A stretch of 64,000 nucleotides of DNA from positions 1-64,000 of the forward strand of contig JAXLXI010000020.1 of assembly GCA_046328035.1 (NCBI GenBank), given 5' to 3'. The notes below the pieces were generated by a model. The model saw nothing but the letters and a program-made list of their open reading frames with translations, did not search any database and was not told the DNA's origin. The DNA comes from JBGASG01 sp046328035 (GTDB lineage Bacteria > Cyanobacteriota > Vampirovibrionia > Obscuribacterales > Obscuribacteraceae). Below, in pieces: positions 19,461 to 28,421 of this stretch. The first letter of the stretch is position 1, and each line of letters starts with the position of its first letter. Both the position numbers and the translations under genes were made by a program.

Positions 19461-22400
19461 TTACGGGCTCGCGTGCTGCCCCCCAATCAGGTAGTCTTTG
19501 ACCCGTTCGGCGATGCCATTGACTTCATCCGAGATGTCGTCAACAGCTACTTCGACCGAAGGCCAGTCCTCCCGCTCGGCAGCATTGCGGCAATCGATAG
19601 ACGCCCGATGCAACTGCCTCGCCGACATGAGGGCCGCCAGTCCGCGCATTTCATGCGCCGCCTGTGTCACCCAGTCTTTGTTTTGTTGCTCGGCTTCGCG
19701 TCTGATTTTGCTCAGCAAGTTGTTGGCTTCATGCATGAACAGCTCCAATATCTGGTTGGTGTCCGTTCCGTGAATGTCGCTCAGTTTGGTGAGTTCGATG
19801 TCGCCGTCTTCAGGCGACGCCGAGATGACCGCGCCTTTGCGCTTGTCGCGCAGCCAGACGCGGAACAGCGAGAGCAATTGCTCCTGATCCACAGGCTTAG
19901 CGATGTAGTCGGAAGCTCCCGCTTCCAGGCACTTCTCACGGTCGCCTTGCATGGCTTTTGCTGTCAGCGCGATGATCGGCAATGTGCGGAACTCATCGAT
20001 CTGGCGAATCGCCCGGGTCGTTTCGTAGCCGTCCATTTCCGGCATCATAACGTCCATCAAAACCAGGTCGACATCGGGACTTTGAACCAGTACCTCGATA
20101 CCCTTGCGACCGTTTTCAGCCGAGAGCACCTCCATCTGGAAGCGTTCCAGCAGGCTCTTGAGCGCCATGATGTTTCTGGCATCATCATCGATGATCAGTA
20201 CGCGACGTCCGCCCAAGAGCGGGTCGTGTTGCCGGAAGTGCTCCAGCACCTTGCGCCGTCCGTCGGAGAGCTTGTGATCTTCGCGGTGCAAGAGGAACGC
20301 TGTTTCTGCCAGCAGTTGTTCTGAAGTAGTGGCATCCTTGAGCACAACGGATTGCACCAACTTCTTCAGAACTTGCTGCTCGTCGGCAGCCAGGTCCTTG
20401 GCTGTGTAGGCTATTACCGGAACATCGGTCTTCTCCAGTTCTTGCCTGATTTTGCGAATCAGATCGACACCGCTGATTTCCGGCAAGACAAGGTCGACGA
20501 TGATCAGGTCGTAGTCGTTTTTCTGTGCCAGTTGCAGCGCTTCTTCAGCGGTGCGTGCACCCGTCACCTTCACCTCATCATCGCTGAGAATGGTGGAGAT
20601 GCTGCGCTGCTGCACATCGTTGTCTTCAACAACCAGCACGTTGCGGACGCTGCGGTCGATGAAGTTGCGCAGACGGTTGAGTCCACGCGCGATGCCGCTC
20701 TCACCAACGCTGGGATCGATGACCCCATATGCACCGAGGGTCAGCGCCAGGTTGCTGTCGCCTGCATCAGCCACCATGATGGTTGGCACGCTTTCCAGGG
20801 CCCGATCATGTTTGAAGCGATCGAGCAATGTCCAGCCGTTGACCCCGACGATGCGGGCGTCGAGCACGATGGCCGCAGGTTGATACTTGCGTGTCATGGC
20901 TACGCCGACGTCGCCGCGCAGTGCGACCAGTCCCTTGAAGCCGTGCGCTCTCACCGCCTTAAGCAACGTATGGGCATATTTCTCATCGTTCTCGATGATA
21001 ATCGCCACTTTGTCGTTCTTCTCGATGCGATCGCGATCGTCTTCGACGGTAGGATGAGCGAGCGCTTGCTCGACGGCCGCGGCTTGCTGCTGGCTGGTGC
21101 CACTTGTGCCGCCGGCTTCGGCAACGACAGCGGATGCGACGTCGAACTCGCGTCCGGCGCGCTGGTGCTGCTGCTGCTTGAAGAGCGGGGCGGCGTTGAC
21201 CGGCAAGTACAGGGTGAACACGCTGCCGACATTAGGTGTCGACTCAACTGAAATTTCACCACCTAAGAGGTTGGAAATTTCCCGGCTGATGGAAAGCCCC
21301 AGACCTGTACCGCCGTATTTACGGCTGGTGGTACCGTCTGCCTGCTGGAACGCTTCGAAGATGATGCGCTGCTTCTCTGGCGGTACACCGATACCGGTGT
21401 CGACCACCGAGAACGCCACCACCCGGTCGGCTTTGTTCAACGCGATGTTTTCCTGGCTCCAACCAGCGGACGCCGCGTCGATGCGCAATGTCACACTGCC
21501 TTCGTGTGTGAACTTGAAAGCGTTGGAGAGGAGGTTCTTCAAGATCTGCTGCAGACGTTTGGAGTCTGTGCGTATCTTGTCGGGCAGACTGGGATCCAGA
21601 ACGATATTGAAGTCCAGATCCTTGTCGTTGGCCACCTGACGGAAGCCGCGCTCGATGCTGGTCGACAGATCCTGCAACTGGCATTCGTCGAAGTCGATTG
21701 CCATGGTTCCGGATTCGATCTTGGACAGGTCGAGAATGTCGCTGATCAATGCCAGCAAGTCAGTTCCTGCTGAGTGGATGGTGTTGGCGAATTCGACCTG
21801 TTGCCCAGATAGATTCCCTTCCGGGTTCTCAGACAGGAGCTGCGAGAGAATGAGCAGGGAGTTGAGCGGCGTGCGCAACTCGTGCGACATGTTGGCAAGA
21901 AACTCGCTCTTGTACTTGGACGTGAGAGCCAGCTGGTTTGCCTTTTCTTCCAGCGCTTGTTTTGCCAGTTCGACCTCGTGGTTTTTGAGTTCGACCTCGC
22001 TCTTTTGTTGCGCCAAAAGTTTTGCTTTCTCTTCCAGCTCTTCGTTGGTATGCCGCAGAGCATCCTGCTGTTCTTTGAGCAAGTCTTCCGACATCTTGAG
22101 AGATGCGGCTTGATCTTTGAGGCGCAGGTTGGTTTCTTTCAGTTCATCCTGTTGTCTTTGCAGTTCTTCCGCCAGTGATTGCGATTGCGCAAGCAGCGCT
22201 TCCGTTCTCATTGTGGCGGCGATTGTGTTGAGCACGATACCGATGGTTTCGGTCAACTGATCGAGGAACTGAATATGAATGTCGTTGAACTGGTTGAATG
22301 AAGCGAGTTCGATGACTGCCTTTACCTGTCCTTCGAATACGACCGGCAGGACGATGATGTTGAGCGGTGGTGCCTCACCGAGCCCGCTGCTCACCTTGAT

Positions 22401-25400
22401 ATAGTCGCCCGGCACGTTGTTGAGGAAGATGCGTTCTTTTTCAAGGGCGCACTCGCCAACGATGCCTTCGCCCAGTCTGAATGTATTGCCGAGATTCTTG
22501 CGCTCACGATAAGCGTAGCTTCCCAGCAATCTCAGCACCGTGTCGCCCTCTTCGTTGAGATCGGCGATGTAGAACACGCCGTGCTGCGCATCGACTAGTG
22601 GTGCCAGTTCCGACAGGATTAGTTTAGCGACTGTGAGTAAGTCTCTGTGACCTTGTAACATGGCTGTGAACTTGGCAATGTTGGTCTTCAGCCAGTCTTG
22701 CTCGGTGTTCTTCTGAGTGGTCTCTTTGAGGTTGCGGATCATCTCGTTGATGTTGTCTTTGAGAATCGCAACTTCGCCTTGCGCTTGCACCGTAATCGAC
22801 CGGGTCAGGTCGCCCTGTGTCACGGCTGTTGCGACGTCTGCAATCGCGCGTACTTGTGTCGTCAGGTTGGCTGCCAGCTGGTTGACGTTTTCCGTCAGGT
22901 CTTTCCATGTGCCTGTGGCACCGGGGACCTTCGCCTGACCGCCCAGTTTTCCTTCCACACCTACCTCACGGGCAACTGATGTCACCTGCTCGGCAAATAT
23001 GTCCAGTGTGTCGATCATCGAGTTGATCGTGTCTGCCAGTTCGGCAATTTCGCCTTTGGCTTCAACTGTCAGTTTCCTCTTCAGATCGCCGTTAGCTACT
23101 GAAGTCACGACTCGGGAGATAGAACGCACTTGTGACGTCAGGTTGTTCGCCATAACGTTCACGTTGTCCGTCAGGTCTTTCCAGACACCGCCGACGCCCT
23201 TCACGTCTGCCTGTCCGCCCAGTCTTCCTTCCGTACCTACTTCACGTGCAACCCGTGTCACTTCCGATGCGAACGATGACAGCTGGTCCACCATTGTATT
23301 GATTGTGTTTTTCAGCTCGGAGATTTCGCCCCGCACATCGACAGTGATCTTCTTAGATAGGTCGCCTCGGGCTACGGCTGTCGTCACTTCCGCGATGTTG
23401 CGGACTTGTGCTGTTAAGTTGGATGCCATCTGGTTGACTGATTCGGTCAAGTCTTTCCACGTACCGGCTACACCGCGTACGTCCGCCTGACCGCCCAGTT
23501 TTCCTTCGGTTCCGACTTCTCTGGCGACCCGTGTCACTTCTGATGCGAACGATGACAGCTGGTCCACCATTGAGTTGATTGTGTTTTTCAGCTCTAAGAT
23601 TTCGCCGCGTACATCGACTGTGATTTTCTTAGACAGGTCGCCCTTCGCAACTGCAGTCGTCACTTCCGCGATGTTACGCACTTGCGATGTGAGGTTGGAC
23701 GCCATCTGGTTGACTGAGTCCGTCAGGTCTTTCCAGGTGCCGGACACGCCCCGCACATCAGCCTGACCGCCGAGCTTACCTTCCGTACCTACTTCACGAG
23801 CAACCCGGGTGACTTCAGATGCGAATGATCTGAGTTGGTCCACCATTGTATTGATCGTATTTTTCAGTTCGAGGATTTCGCCTTTGACGTCGACCACGAT
23901 CTTCTTGGAGAGATCTCCGTTTGCCACCGCGGTCGTTACTTCCGCGATGTTACGCACTTGAGACGTCAGGTTGGACGCCATGACGTTTACGGAGTCTGTC
24001 AGGTCTTTCCAGGTGCCGGAGACACCGCGGACATCCGCTTGTCCGCCTAACTTCCCTTCCGTTCCTACTTCACGAGCAACCCGTGTGACTTCAGATGCGA
24101 ATGATCTGAGTTGGTCCACCATTGTATTGATCGTATTTTTCAGTTCGAGAATTTCGCCTTTGACGTCGACAACGATCTTCTTAGATAGATCGCCGTTCGC
24201 CACCGCGGTTGTCACTTCCGCGATGTTACGCACCTGAGCTGTCAGGTTGGACGCCATGAAGTTCACGGAGTCTGTCAGATCTTTCCAGGCGCCGGTCACA
24301 CCGCGGACATCCGCTTGACCGCCGAGTTTTCCTTCCGTACCTACTTCACGTGCAACCCGGGTGACTTCAGATGCGAACGATCTGAGTTGGTCCACCATGG
24401 TGTTGATTGTGTTTTTCAGTTCGAGAATTTCGCCTTTGACGTCGACAACGATCTTTTTAGAGAGATCCCCGTTTGCCACCGCGGTTGTAACTTCCGCGAT
24501 GTTACGCACTTGGGACGTCAGGTTGGATGCCATCTGGTTGACGGAGTCCGTCAGATCTTTCCAGACACCGGCGACGCCCTTCACGTCTGCCTGACCGCCG
24601 AGTTTTCCTTCGGTTCCGACTTCTCTGGCGACCCGTGTCACTTCCGATGCGAACGAACCGAGCTGGTCCACCATCGTATTGATTGTGTTCTTCAGTTCGA
24701 GAATCTCGCCCTTCACATCGACCGTGATTTTCTTAGATAGGTCGCCGTTTGCCACCGCGGTTGTAACTTCCGCGATGTTACGCACCTGGGATGTGAGGTT
24801 CGACGCCATAACGTTGACGGAGTCTGTGAGGTCTTTCCACACACCGCCGACGCCCTTCACGTCTGCCTGACCGCCGAGTTTTCCTTCGGTTCCTACTTCT
24901 CTGGCGACCCGTGTCACTTCCGATGCGAACGATGACAGCTGGTCCACCATCGTGTTGATTGTCTTCTTCAGTTCGAGAATTTCGCCTTTAACGTCAACGG
25001 TGATCTTCTTGGACAGATCACCGTTAGCAACTGCGGTCGTAACTTCAGCGATGTTGCGTACTTGAGCGGTAAGGTTGGAAGCCATAAGGTTGACGTTGTC
25101 GGTCAAGCCCTTCCAGGCGCCGGTGACGCCTTGCACTTCCGCTTGTCCGCCGAGCTTTCCTTCGGTTCCGACCTCGCGGGCGACACGTGTCACTTCAGCC
25201 GCGAACGAACCGAGCTGGTCGACCATCGTGTTGATTGTTTTCTTGAGTTCGAGAATTTCGCCTTTGACGTCGACGGTGATCTTCTTCGACAGATCGCCTT
25301 TTGCCACCGCGGTCGTCACTTCGGCGATGTTTCTTACTTGAGCCGTCAGGTTAGATGCCATCAGGTTAACGTTGTCTGTCAGGTCTTTCCAAGCGCCGGT

Positions 25401-26630
25401 CACACCTTTGACGTTCGCCTGACCTCCGAGTTTTCCTTCGGTTCCGACTTCCCGGGCAACCCGTGTCACTTCCGATGCGAACGAACCGAGCTGGTCAACC
25501 ATCGAGTTAATCGTGTTCTTCAGCTCTAGAATTTCGCCCTTCACGTCGATGGTGATCTTCTTGGAGAAGTCGCCGTTCGCCACGGCGGTGGTCACCTGAG
25601 CGATGTTTCTTACCTGCGCTGTCAGGTTGGACGCCATCAAGTTGACGTTGTCCGTGAGACCCTTCCAGGCGCCTGTCAGACCTTTGACGTTAGCCTGACC
25701 GCCTAGTTTTCCTTCCGTACCTACTTCGCGGGCAACCCGGGTCACTTCGTTGGCGAACGAACCGAGCTGGTCCACCATTGTGTTAATCGTGTTTTTCAGC
25801 TCGAGAATTTCGCCGCGCACGTCCACGGTAATCTTCTTGGACAGGTCGCCGTTCGCCACGGCGGTCGTCACTTCTGCGATGTTACGCACCTGGTTCGTCA
25901 GGTTCGACGCCATCAGGTTTACGTTGTCGGTCACTTCCTTCCAGATGCCGGCGACGCCTCGCACGTCCGCCTGACCACCCAGTTTTCCTTCGATACCCAC
26001 TTCGCGCGCCACACGCGTAACTTCGCTCGAGAAAGACGTCAGCTGCTCAACCAGCTTGTTGACTGTATTTGCTACCCGGAGAAACTCCCCTTTGATTGGG
26101 CGCCCCTCGATTTCCAGTGCCATCGTCTGCGACAGGTCGCCGCGGGCGACGGCGCCGATCACGCGCGCCACTTCGCTGGTCGGGTGGACCAGGTCGCCGA
26201 CCAGGTTATTGACTGAGTCGATGTAGATAGCCCAACTGCCGGTCGCGCCCGGCATGTTGACGCGCTGGTTGATTTTCCCTTCGCGACCGACCGCATGCGC
26301 AACGCGGTCGATTTCTCTCGCCAGACGATCGTTCATCTCGATCAGACCATTGACTGCAAGAGCGATTTCACCGGCAACGCCCAATTCCTTCTCGGACAGG
26401 CGGGTGGAGAAGTCGCCTCTGCGAACGGCGCGTAGAACGCCGAGCAACTCTTTGGCATGGGCGAAGTCCAGGGCAGTGGCATCCGCTTGGAGAACACCGG
26501 TCGCAGTAGCGGACCGCGACTTCTTGCTGCTGGTCTTCGGTTCGTCCTCGATGGCGGCAGTGGCGGCGCCGGCATCGTCTCTGGTCCGGGATGCGGCTTT
26601 TTTGGCCGCGGGCGAGGTTTGTTTCTTCAT
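19461..26630 (-). CDS. giant multi-HAMP hybrid histidine kinase (Nik1-like)
   Basis: About 2,389 residues from ATG 26630 (a TTG at 26678 would add 16 unlikely residues). There is no membrane segment. Order: basic low-complexity N-terminus; a first HAMP-like part and one diverged unit (about 55-202); twelve near-identical 92-residue HAMP units (203-1306); GAF domain (about 1330-1475); coiled coil (1485-1570); HisKA with His1583 in NMSHELRTP; HATPase with N box and GTGLGLS; a degenerate receiver; two full receivers (VVEDND, IIDDDA with MDVMMPEMDG); and a C-terminal Hpt with His2326 in AHEMRGLA. This resembles group III (Nik1-type) osmosensing kinases but with about twice their usual HAMP number. 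The whole His-Asp-His relay is in one chain. The regulatory signal is unknown. Confidence 0.93.
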   Translation of the reverse strand: MKKQTSPAAKKAASRTRDDAGAATAAIEDEPKTSSKKSRSATATGVLQADATALDFAHAKELLGVLRAVRRGDFSTRLSEKELGVAGEIALAVNGLIEMNDRLAREIDRVAHAVGREGKINQRVNMPGATGSWAIYIDSVNNLVGDLVHPTSEVARVIGAVARGDLSQTMALEIEGRPIKGEFLRVANTVNKLVEQLTSFSSEVTRVAREVGIEGKLGGQADVRGVAGIWKEVTDNVNLMASNLTNQVRNIAEVTTAVANGDLSKKITVDVRGEILELKNTINTMVDQLGSFANEVTRVAREVGTEGKLGGQANVKGLTGAWKGLTDNVNLMASNLTAQVRNIAQVTTAVANGDFSKKITIDVKGEILELKNTINSMVDQLGSFASEVTRVAREVGTEGKLGGQANVKGVTGAWKDLTDNVNLMASNLTAQVRNIAEVTTAVAKGDLSKKITVDVKGEILELKKTINTMVDQLGSFAAEVTRVAREVGTEGKLGGQAEVQGVTGAWKGLTDNVNLMASNLTAQVRNIAEVTTAVANGDLSKKITVDVKGEILELKKTINTMVDQLSSFASEVTRVAREVGTEGKLGGQADVKGVGGVWKDLTDSVNVMASNLTSQVRNIAEVTTAVANGDLSKKITVDVKGEILELKNTINTMVDQLGSFASEVTRVAREVGTEGKLGGQADVKGVAGVWKDLTDSVNQMASNLTSQVRNIAEVTTAVANGDLSKKIVVDVKGEILELKNTINTMVDQLRSFASEVTRVAREVGTEGKLGGQADVRGVTGAWKDLTDSVNFMASNLTAQVRNIAEVTTAVANGDLSKKIVVDVKGEILELKNTINTMVDQLRSFASEVTRVAREVGTEGKLGGQADVRGVSGTWKDLTDSVNVMASNLTSQVRNIAEVTTAVANGDLSKKIVVDVKGEILELKNTINTMVDQLRSFASEVTRVAREVGTEGKLGGQADVRGVSGTWKDLTDSVNQMASNLTSQVRNIAEVTTAVAKGDLSKKITVDVRGEILELKNTINSMVDQLSSFASEVTRVAREVGTEGKLGGQADVRGVAGTWKDLTESVNQMASNLTAQVRNIAEVTTAVARGDLSKKITVDVRGEISELKNTINTMVDQLSSFASEVTRVAREVGTEGRLGGQADVKGVGGVWKDLTDNVNVMANNLTSQVRSISRVVTSVANGDLKRKLTVEAKGEIAELADTINSMIDTLDIFAEQVTSVAREVGVEGKLGGQAKVPGATGTWKDLTENVNQLAANLTTQVRAIADVATAVTQGDLTRSITVQAQGEVAILKDNINEMIRNLKETTQKNTEQDWLKTNIAKFTAMLQGHRDLLTVAKLILSELAPLVDAQHGVFYIADLNEEGDTVLRLLGSYAYRERKNLGNTFRLGEGIVGECALEKERIFLNNVPGDYIKVSSGLGEAPPLNIIVLPVVFEGQVKAVIELASFNQFNDIHIQFLDQLTETIGIVLNTIAATMRTEALLAQSQSLAEELQRQQDELKETNLRLKDQAASLKMSEDLLKEQQDALRHTNEELEEKAKLLAQQKSEVELKNHEVELAKQALEEKANQLALTSKYKSEFLANMSHELRTPLNSLLILSQLLSENPEGNLSGQQVEFANTIHSAGTDLLALISDILDLSKIESGTMAIDFDECQLQDLSTSIERGFRQVANDKDLDFNIVLDPSLPDKIRTDSKRLQQILKNLLSNAFKFTHEGSVTLRIDAASAGWSQENIALNKADRVVAFSVVDTGIGVPPEKQRIIFEAFQQADGTTSRKYGGTGLGLSISREISNLLGGEISVESTPNVGSVFTLYLPVNAAPLFKQQQHQRAGREFDVASAVVAEAGGTSGTSQQQAAAVEQALAHPTVEDDRDRIEKNDKVAIIIENDEKYAHTLLKAVRAHGFKGLVALRGDVGVAMTRKYQPAAIVLDARIVGVNGWTLLDRFKHDRALESVPTIMVADAGDSNLALTLGAYGVIDPSVGESGIARGLNRLRNFIDRSVRNVLVVEDNDVQQRSISTILSDDEVKVTGARTAEEALQLAQKNDYDLIIVDLVLPEISGVDLIRKIRQELEKTDVPVIAYTAKDLAADEQQVLKKLVQSVVLKDATTSEQLLAETAFLLHREDHKLSDGRRKVLEHFRQHDPLLGGRRVLIIDDDARNIMALKSLLERFQMEVLSAENGRKGIEVLVQSPDVDLVLMDVMMPEMDGYETTRAIRQIDEFRTLPIIALTAKAMQGDREKCLEAGASDYIAKPVDQEQLLSLFRVWLRDKRKGAVISASPEDGDIELTKLSDIHGTDTNQILELFMHEANNLLSKIRREAEQQNKDWVTQAAHEMRGLAALMSARQLHRASIDCRNAAEREDWPSVEVAVDDISDEVNGIAERVKDYLIGGQHASP
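22713..26024 (-). repeat. 12 tandem 276-bp HAMP-coding repeats
   Basis: Inside the giant kinase gene, twelve units of exactly 276 bp (92 codons) run head to tail. Each begins E-V-T-R-V-A-R-E-V-G and ends near M-V-D-Q-L-x-S-F-A-S. Units 2-10 differ at only a few residues. Units 6-8 share the private variants KKIVVDVKG and QLRSFAS, a sign of recent internal duplication. The first unit and the last two are most diverged. No unit is frameshifted. Short-read assembly could miscount the copies. Confidence 0.9.
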
Positions 26631-26803
26631 TCGTCTTACTCGACTTTCGCAAAAGCAGGAATGGCTGGCTGGCGCCAACCTTCCATCAGTTTCCGTTTGG
26701 TCTCAAGAGGTCAGTGGGTGTTCAAATACAGTGATCTACTATTTAGGTTACCCATATGCACGTTGGAGATATGCATAGATTGCTTATGGTTACCCCCAAA
26801 ATG

Positions 26804-26825
26804 CATGTAACAAGTACGTTACATG
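26804..26825. promoter_or_regulatory. 22-bp palindrome upstream of the giant kinase
   Basis: The arms catgtaac (26804-26811) and gttacatg (26818-26825) are perfectly complementary around aagtac. This is an operator-like dyad 174 bp upstream of the kinase start. Nearby ggttacccatatgc and ggttacccccaaaatgc form a loose direct repeat (about 26737 and 26788). A regulatory role is inference only. Confidence 0.35.
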
Positions 26826-26949
26826 TCTCATTTTCGTGACGGAAGGCGTCGCCCGTAATCTAAGCAGGGCGAGGTTTCCAATTGACGAGCCGTTATCAAG
26901 CGGCTTCGCCTAAGCCTATGAGTTCAAGAGGAAATGGTTGGGGGGTGCT

Positions 26950-27012
26950 GATCGCCGCCTAGGGGAAATCAACACTTCAGTTGATTTTCTGTTGATTTGC
27001 AGAAGTGGCGAT
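26950..27012. repeat. palindromic repeat element, copy B (degenerate)
   Basis: It carries the half-site CCTAGGGGAAATCAACACT (26957-26975), followed by two inverted partial halves (ttgattttc, gttgatttgc). The outer bases atcgcc (26950-26955) and ggcgat (27007-27012) are also complementary. It is related to the copies at 12022-12140 and 55522-55559. Unlike those, it is not next to a gene end. Confidence 0.55.
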
Positions 27013-27040
27013 TAGCGTGTGCAGAATTTCGCTAGTAAAT

Positions 27041-27101
27041 GTTATGCACCATCCACGGTGGCAACTCAGCCGAGCGGCTGCCACTATGTCTGGTGCATAA
27101 C
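27041..27101. repeat. imperfect long stem-loop with 11-bp perfect ends
   Basis: gttatgcacca (27041-27051) and tggtgcataac (27091-27101) are perfect inverted repeats. Inside them, gtggca / tgccac and agccg / cggct could extend the structure into a three-part stem. No reading frame uses it. It may be part of an RNA leader for the gene at 27423 or a decayed mobile element. Confidence 0.45.
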
Positions 27102-27422
27102 CCCGCATAGTTCACATGAAAAAGGTTTGGCAGTGTTGGGCTGCCTCTTCATCCACGATGGTTCCTGACTGAATCTATCTTCTAGATTAGGTCGGATACC
27201 GAACCGAAGGCTAAGCCTCTACCTTTGCTTATCTTTCGAATCGGACCGGGGAATGATTTTATTATTCACGGACCCGGGGGATCGCACAATACGGAAACTA
27301 CGAAACCCTACACCCTGGCGGTAATCTCTCGGTAACAACCCGGTGGGGCTAGGGCGCCCGGCGCCTTCGAAGGGTGCGTCCGCTGCTTAGAAACGGCTTG
27401 CGGGCGGCATATAAATGAAGCT
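27102..27422 (+). other. non-coding region, possible structured leader
   Basis: The remainder of the longest strictly intergenic stretch in the window (26631-27422). It has no credible frame, but several GC-rich segments look able to pair, for example ccggg...cccgg around 27247-27280 and clustered G/C runs at 27330-27410. It ends just before the gene at 27423 without a clear Shine-Dalgarno. I compared it by eye with RNase P, tmRNA, 6S, SRP and c-di-AMP riboswitch signatures and could not make a match. Confidence 0.3.
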
Positions 27423-28421
27423 ATGAGTACCGACAAACCCTTTCGATGGAATCTGGCGAATCGCCGCGCCCTGGACGCAATGTTCAGGACGCTCGCGCAC
27501 GCGGATCTGCCGGATAAGGACAGTTATTTCTGTCAGCCTCTATTCAAGATGCACAATGAGCGCATCGAAAACACCGTCTCGGGCTTCGGGCTGGCACTGT
27601 CTCCCGAGATCATTCATACCTGCGCCCGCATCGCCGCCAGCGCGTCAGACTGTGACCTGATTTTCGTAGGGCGATCGCCGGAAACATTCTTCGATTATCT
27701 GAGCGGGCTGTTCTTTGACAGCAGCTGGCGCGAACGCATTATCTTGCTGCAGTTCTCCTACCGCTTCGTCGATAAGAATCGCATCAACTGGACGTTAGCC
27801 CTGCCGGCATTGCGAAACTATTTCCGCACGCTCAAGCTGGATCCCGCCAACCTCATGCGCCGCGAGCGACCGGTGGCATTCGTAGATCTCGTGTGCTCGG
27901 GTGAGACATTCGGCAACCTGATTCATCTGCTCGCCGCGTGGGCTAAAGAAGAGGGCATTGAATGGAAATCGGTGCGCCGCAAAATACGGCTGCTGGGGCT
28001 CACTTCCAAATGCAAAGCCAGTCCGAAAGCGCGTCGCTGGACTGAGCAAGCCAACTGGTTGGATATGCTGGAATCGGGTTCGGTCAAGAACATCGCGATA
28101 CATCCGGAACTGTGGGATTACTTCGGCAACCGCCAGCGCAAGGTGACGCCCAGCTTCCGACCGGAAAACTGGGGCAAGGACAAAGCCTATTCCCCGGCAA
28201 GAAACATTGCGTCGCTGGCTGCGTTGCGCATGGCGATCTACTGGTTTGGTCTTGGACAGCGTGCCACCAGCCGTGATGACTTTGCTTCGCTGCTTTGCGA
28301 ACAGCCAGAGATGAAACGTCGAGAGCTGCGAGAAATGGTGGCGGAACTGCGCCAGACACGCCGCACTGAGAAACGCTTACGCAAGAATCGCAGCCGCTCG
28401 CTGCCCGCTTCCCTGCGCTAG
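27423..28421 (+). CDS. hypothetical protein, possible PRTase-like fold
   Basis: A 332-residue soluble protein with no signal peptide. The segment CDLIFVGRSPETFFDYLSGL (about residues 78-97) followed by FVDLVCSGETFGNL (about 156-169) recalls the order of a type I phosphoribosyltransferase: strand, loop, then the acidic PRPP-binding loop ending S/T-G-x-T. The usual paired acidic residues are only partly kept, so activity is doubtful. The C-terminal 60 residues are strongly basic (RTRRTEKRLRKNRSRS), which could bind nucleic acid. The gene follows a long structured intergenic region and overlaps the end of the convergent metallopeptidase gene by 4 bp. Function not assigned. Confidence 0.6.
   Translation: MSTDKPFRWNLANRRALDAMFRTLAHADLPDKDSYFCQPLFKMHNERIENTVSGFGLALSPEIIHTCARIAASASDCDLIFVGRSPETFFDYLSGLFFDSSWRERIILLQFSYRFVDKNRINWTLALPALRNYFRTLKLDPANLMRRERPVAFVDLVCSGETFGNLIHLLAAWAKEEGIEWKSVRRKIRLLGLTSKCKASPKARRWTEQANWLDMLESGSVKNIAIHPELWDYFGNRQRKVTPSFRPENWGKDKAYSPARNIASLAALRMAIYWFGLGQRATSRDDFASLLCEQPEMKRRELREMVAELRQTRRTEKRLRKNRSRSLPASLR

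Noticed and set aside
22713..26024. CRISPR or mobile repeat array
   Set aside because: The 276-bp periodicity lies entirely in frame inside one kinase gene and encodes HAMP units without spacers.
27200..27420. c-di-AMP riboswitch, tmRNA or RNase P RNA
   Set aside because: Some short stretches (gcttatc, ccggggaa) recall the c-di-AMP class, but the conserved 3' half is missing. tmRNA ends and RNase P core motifs are not found.
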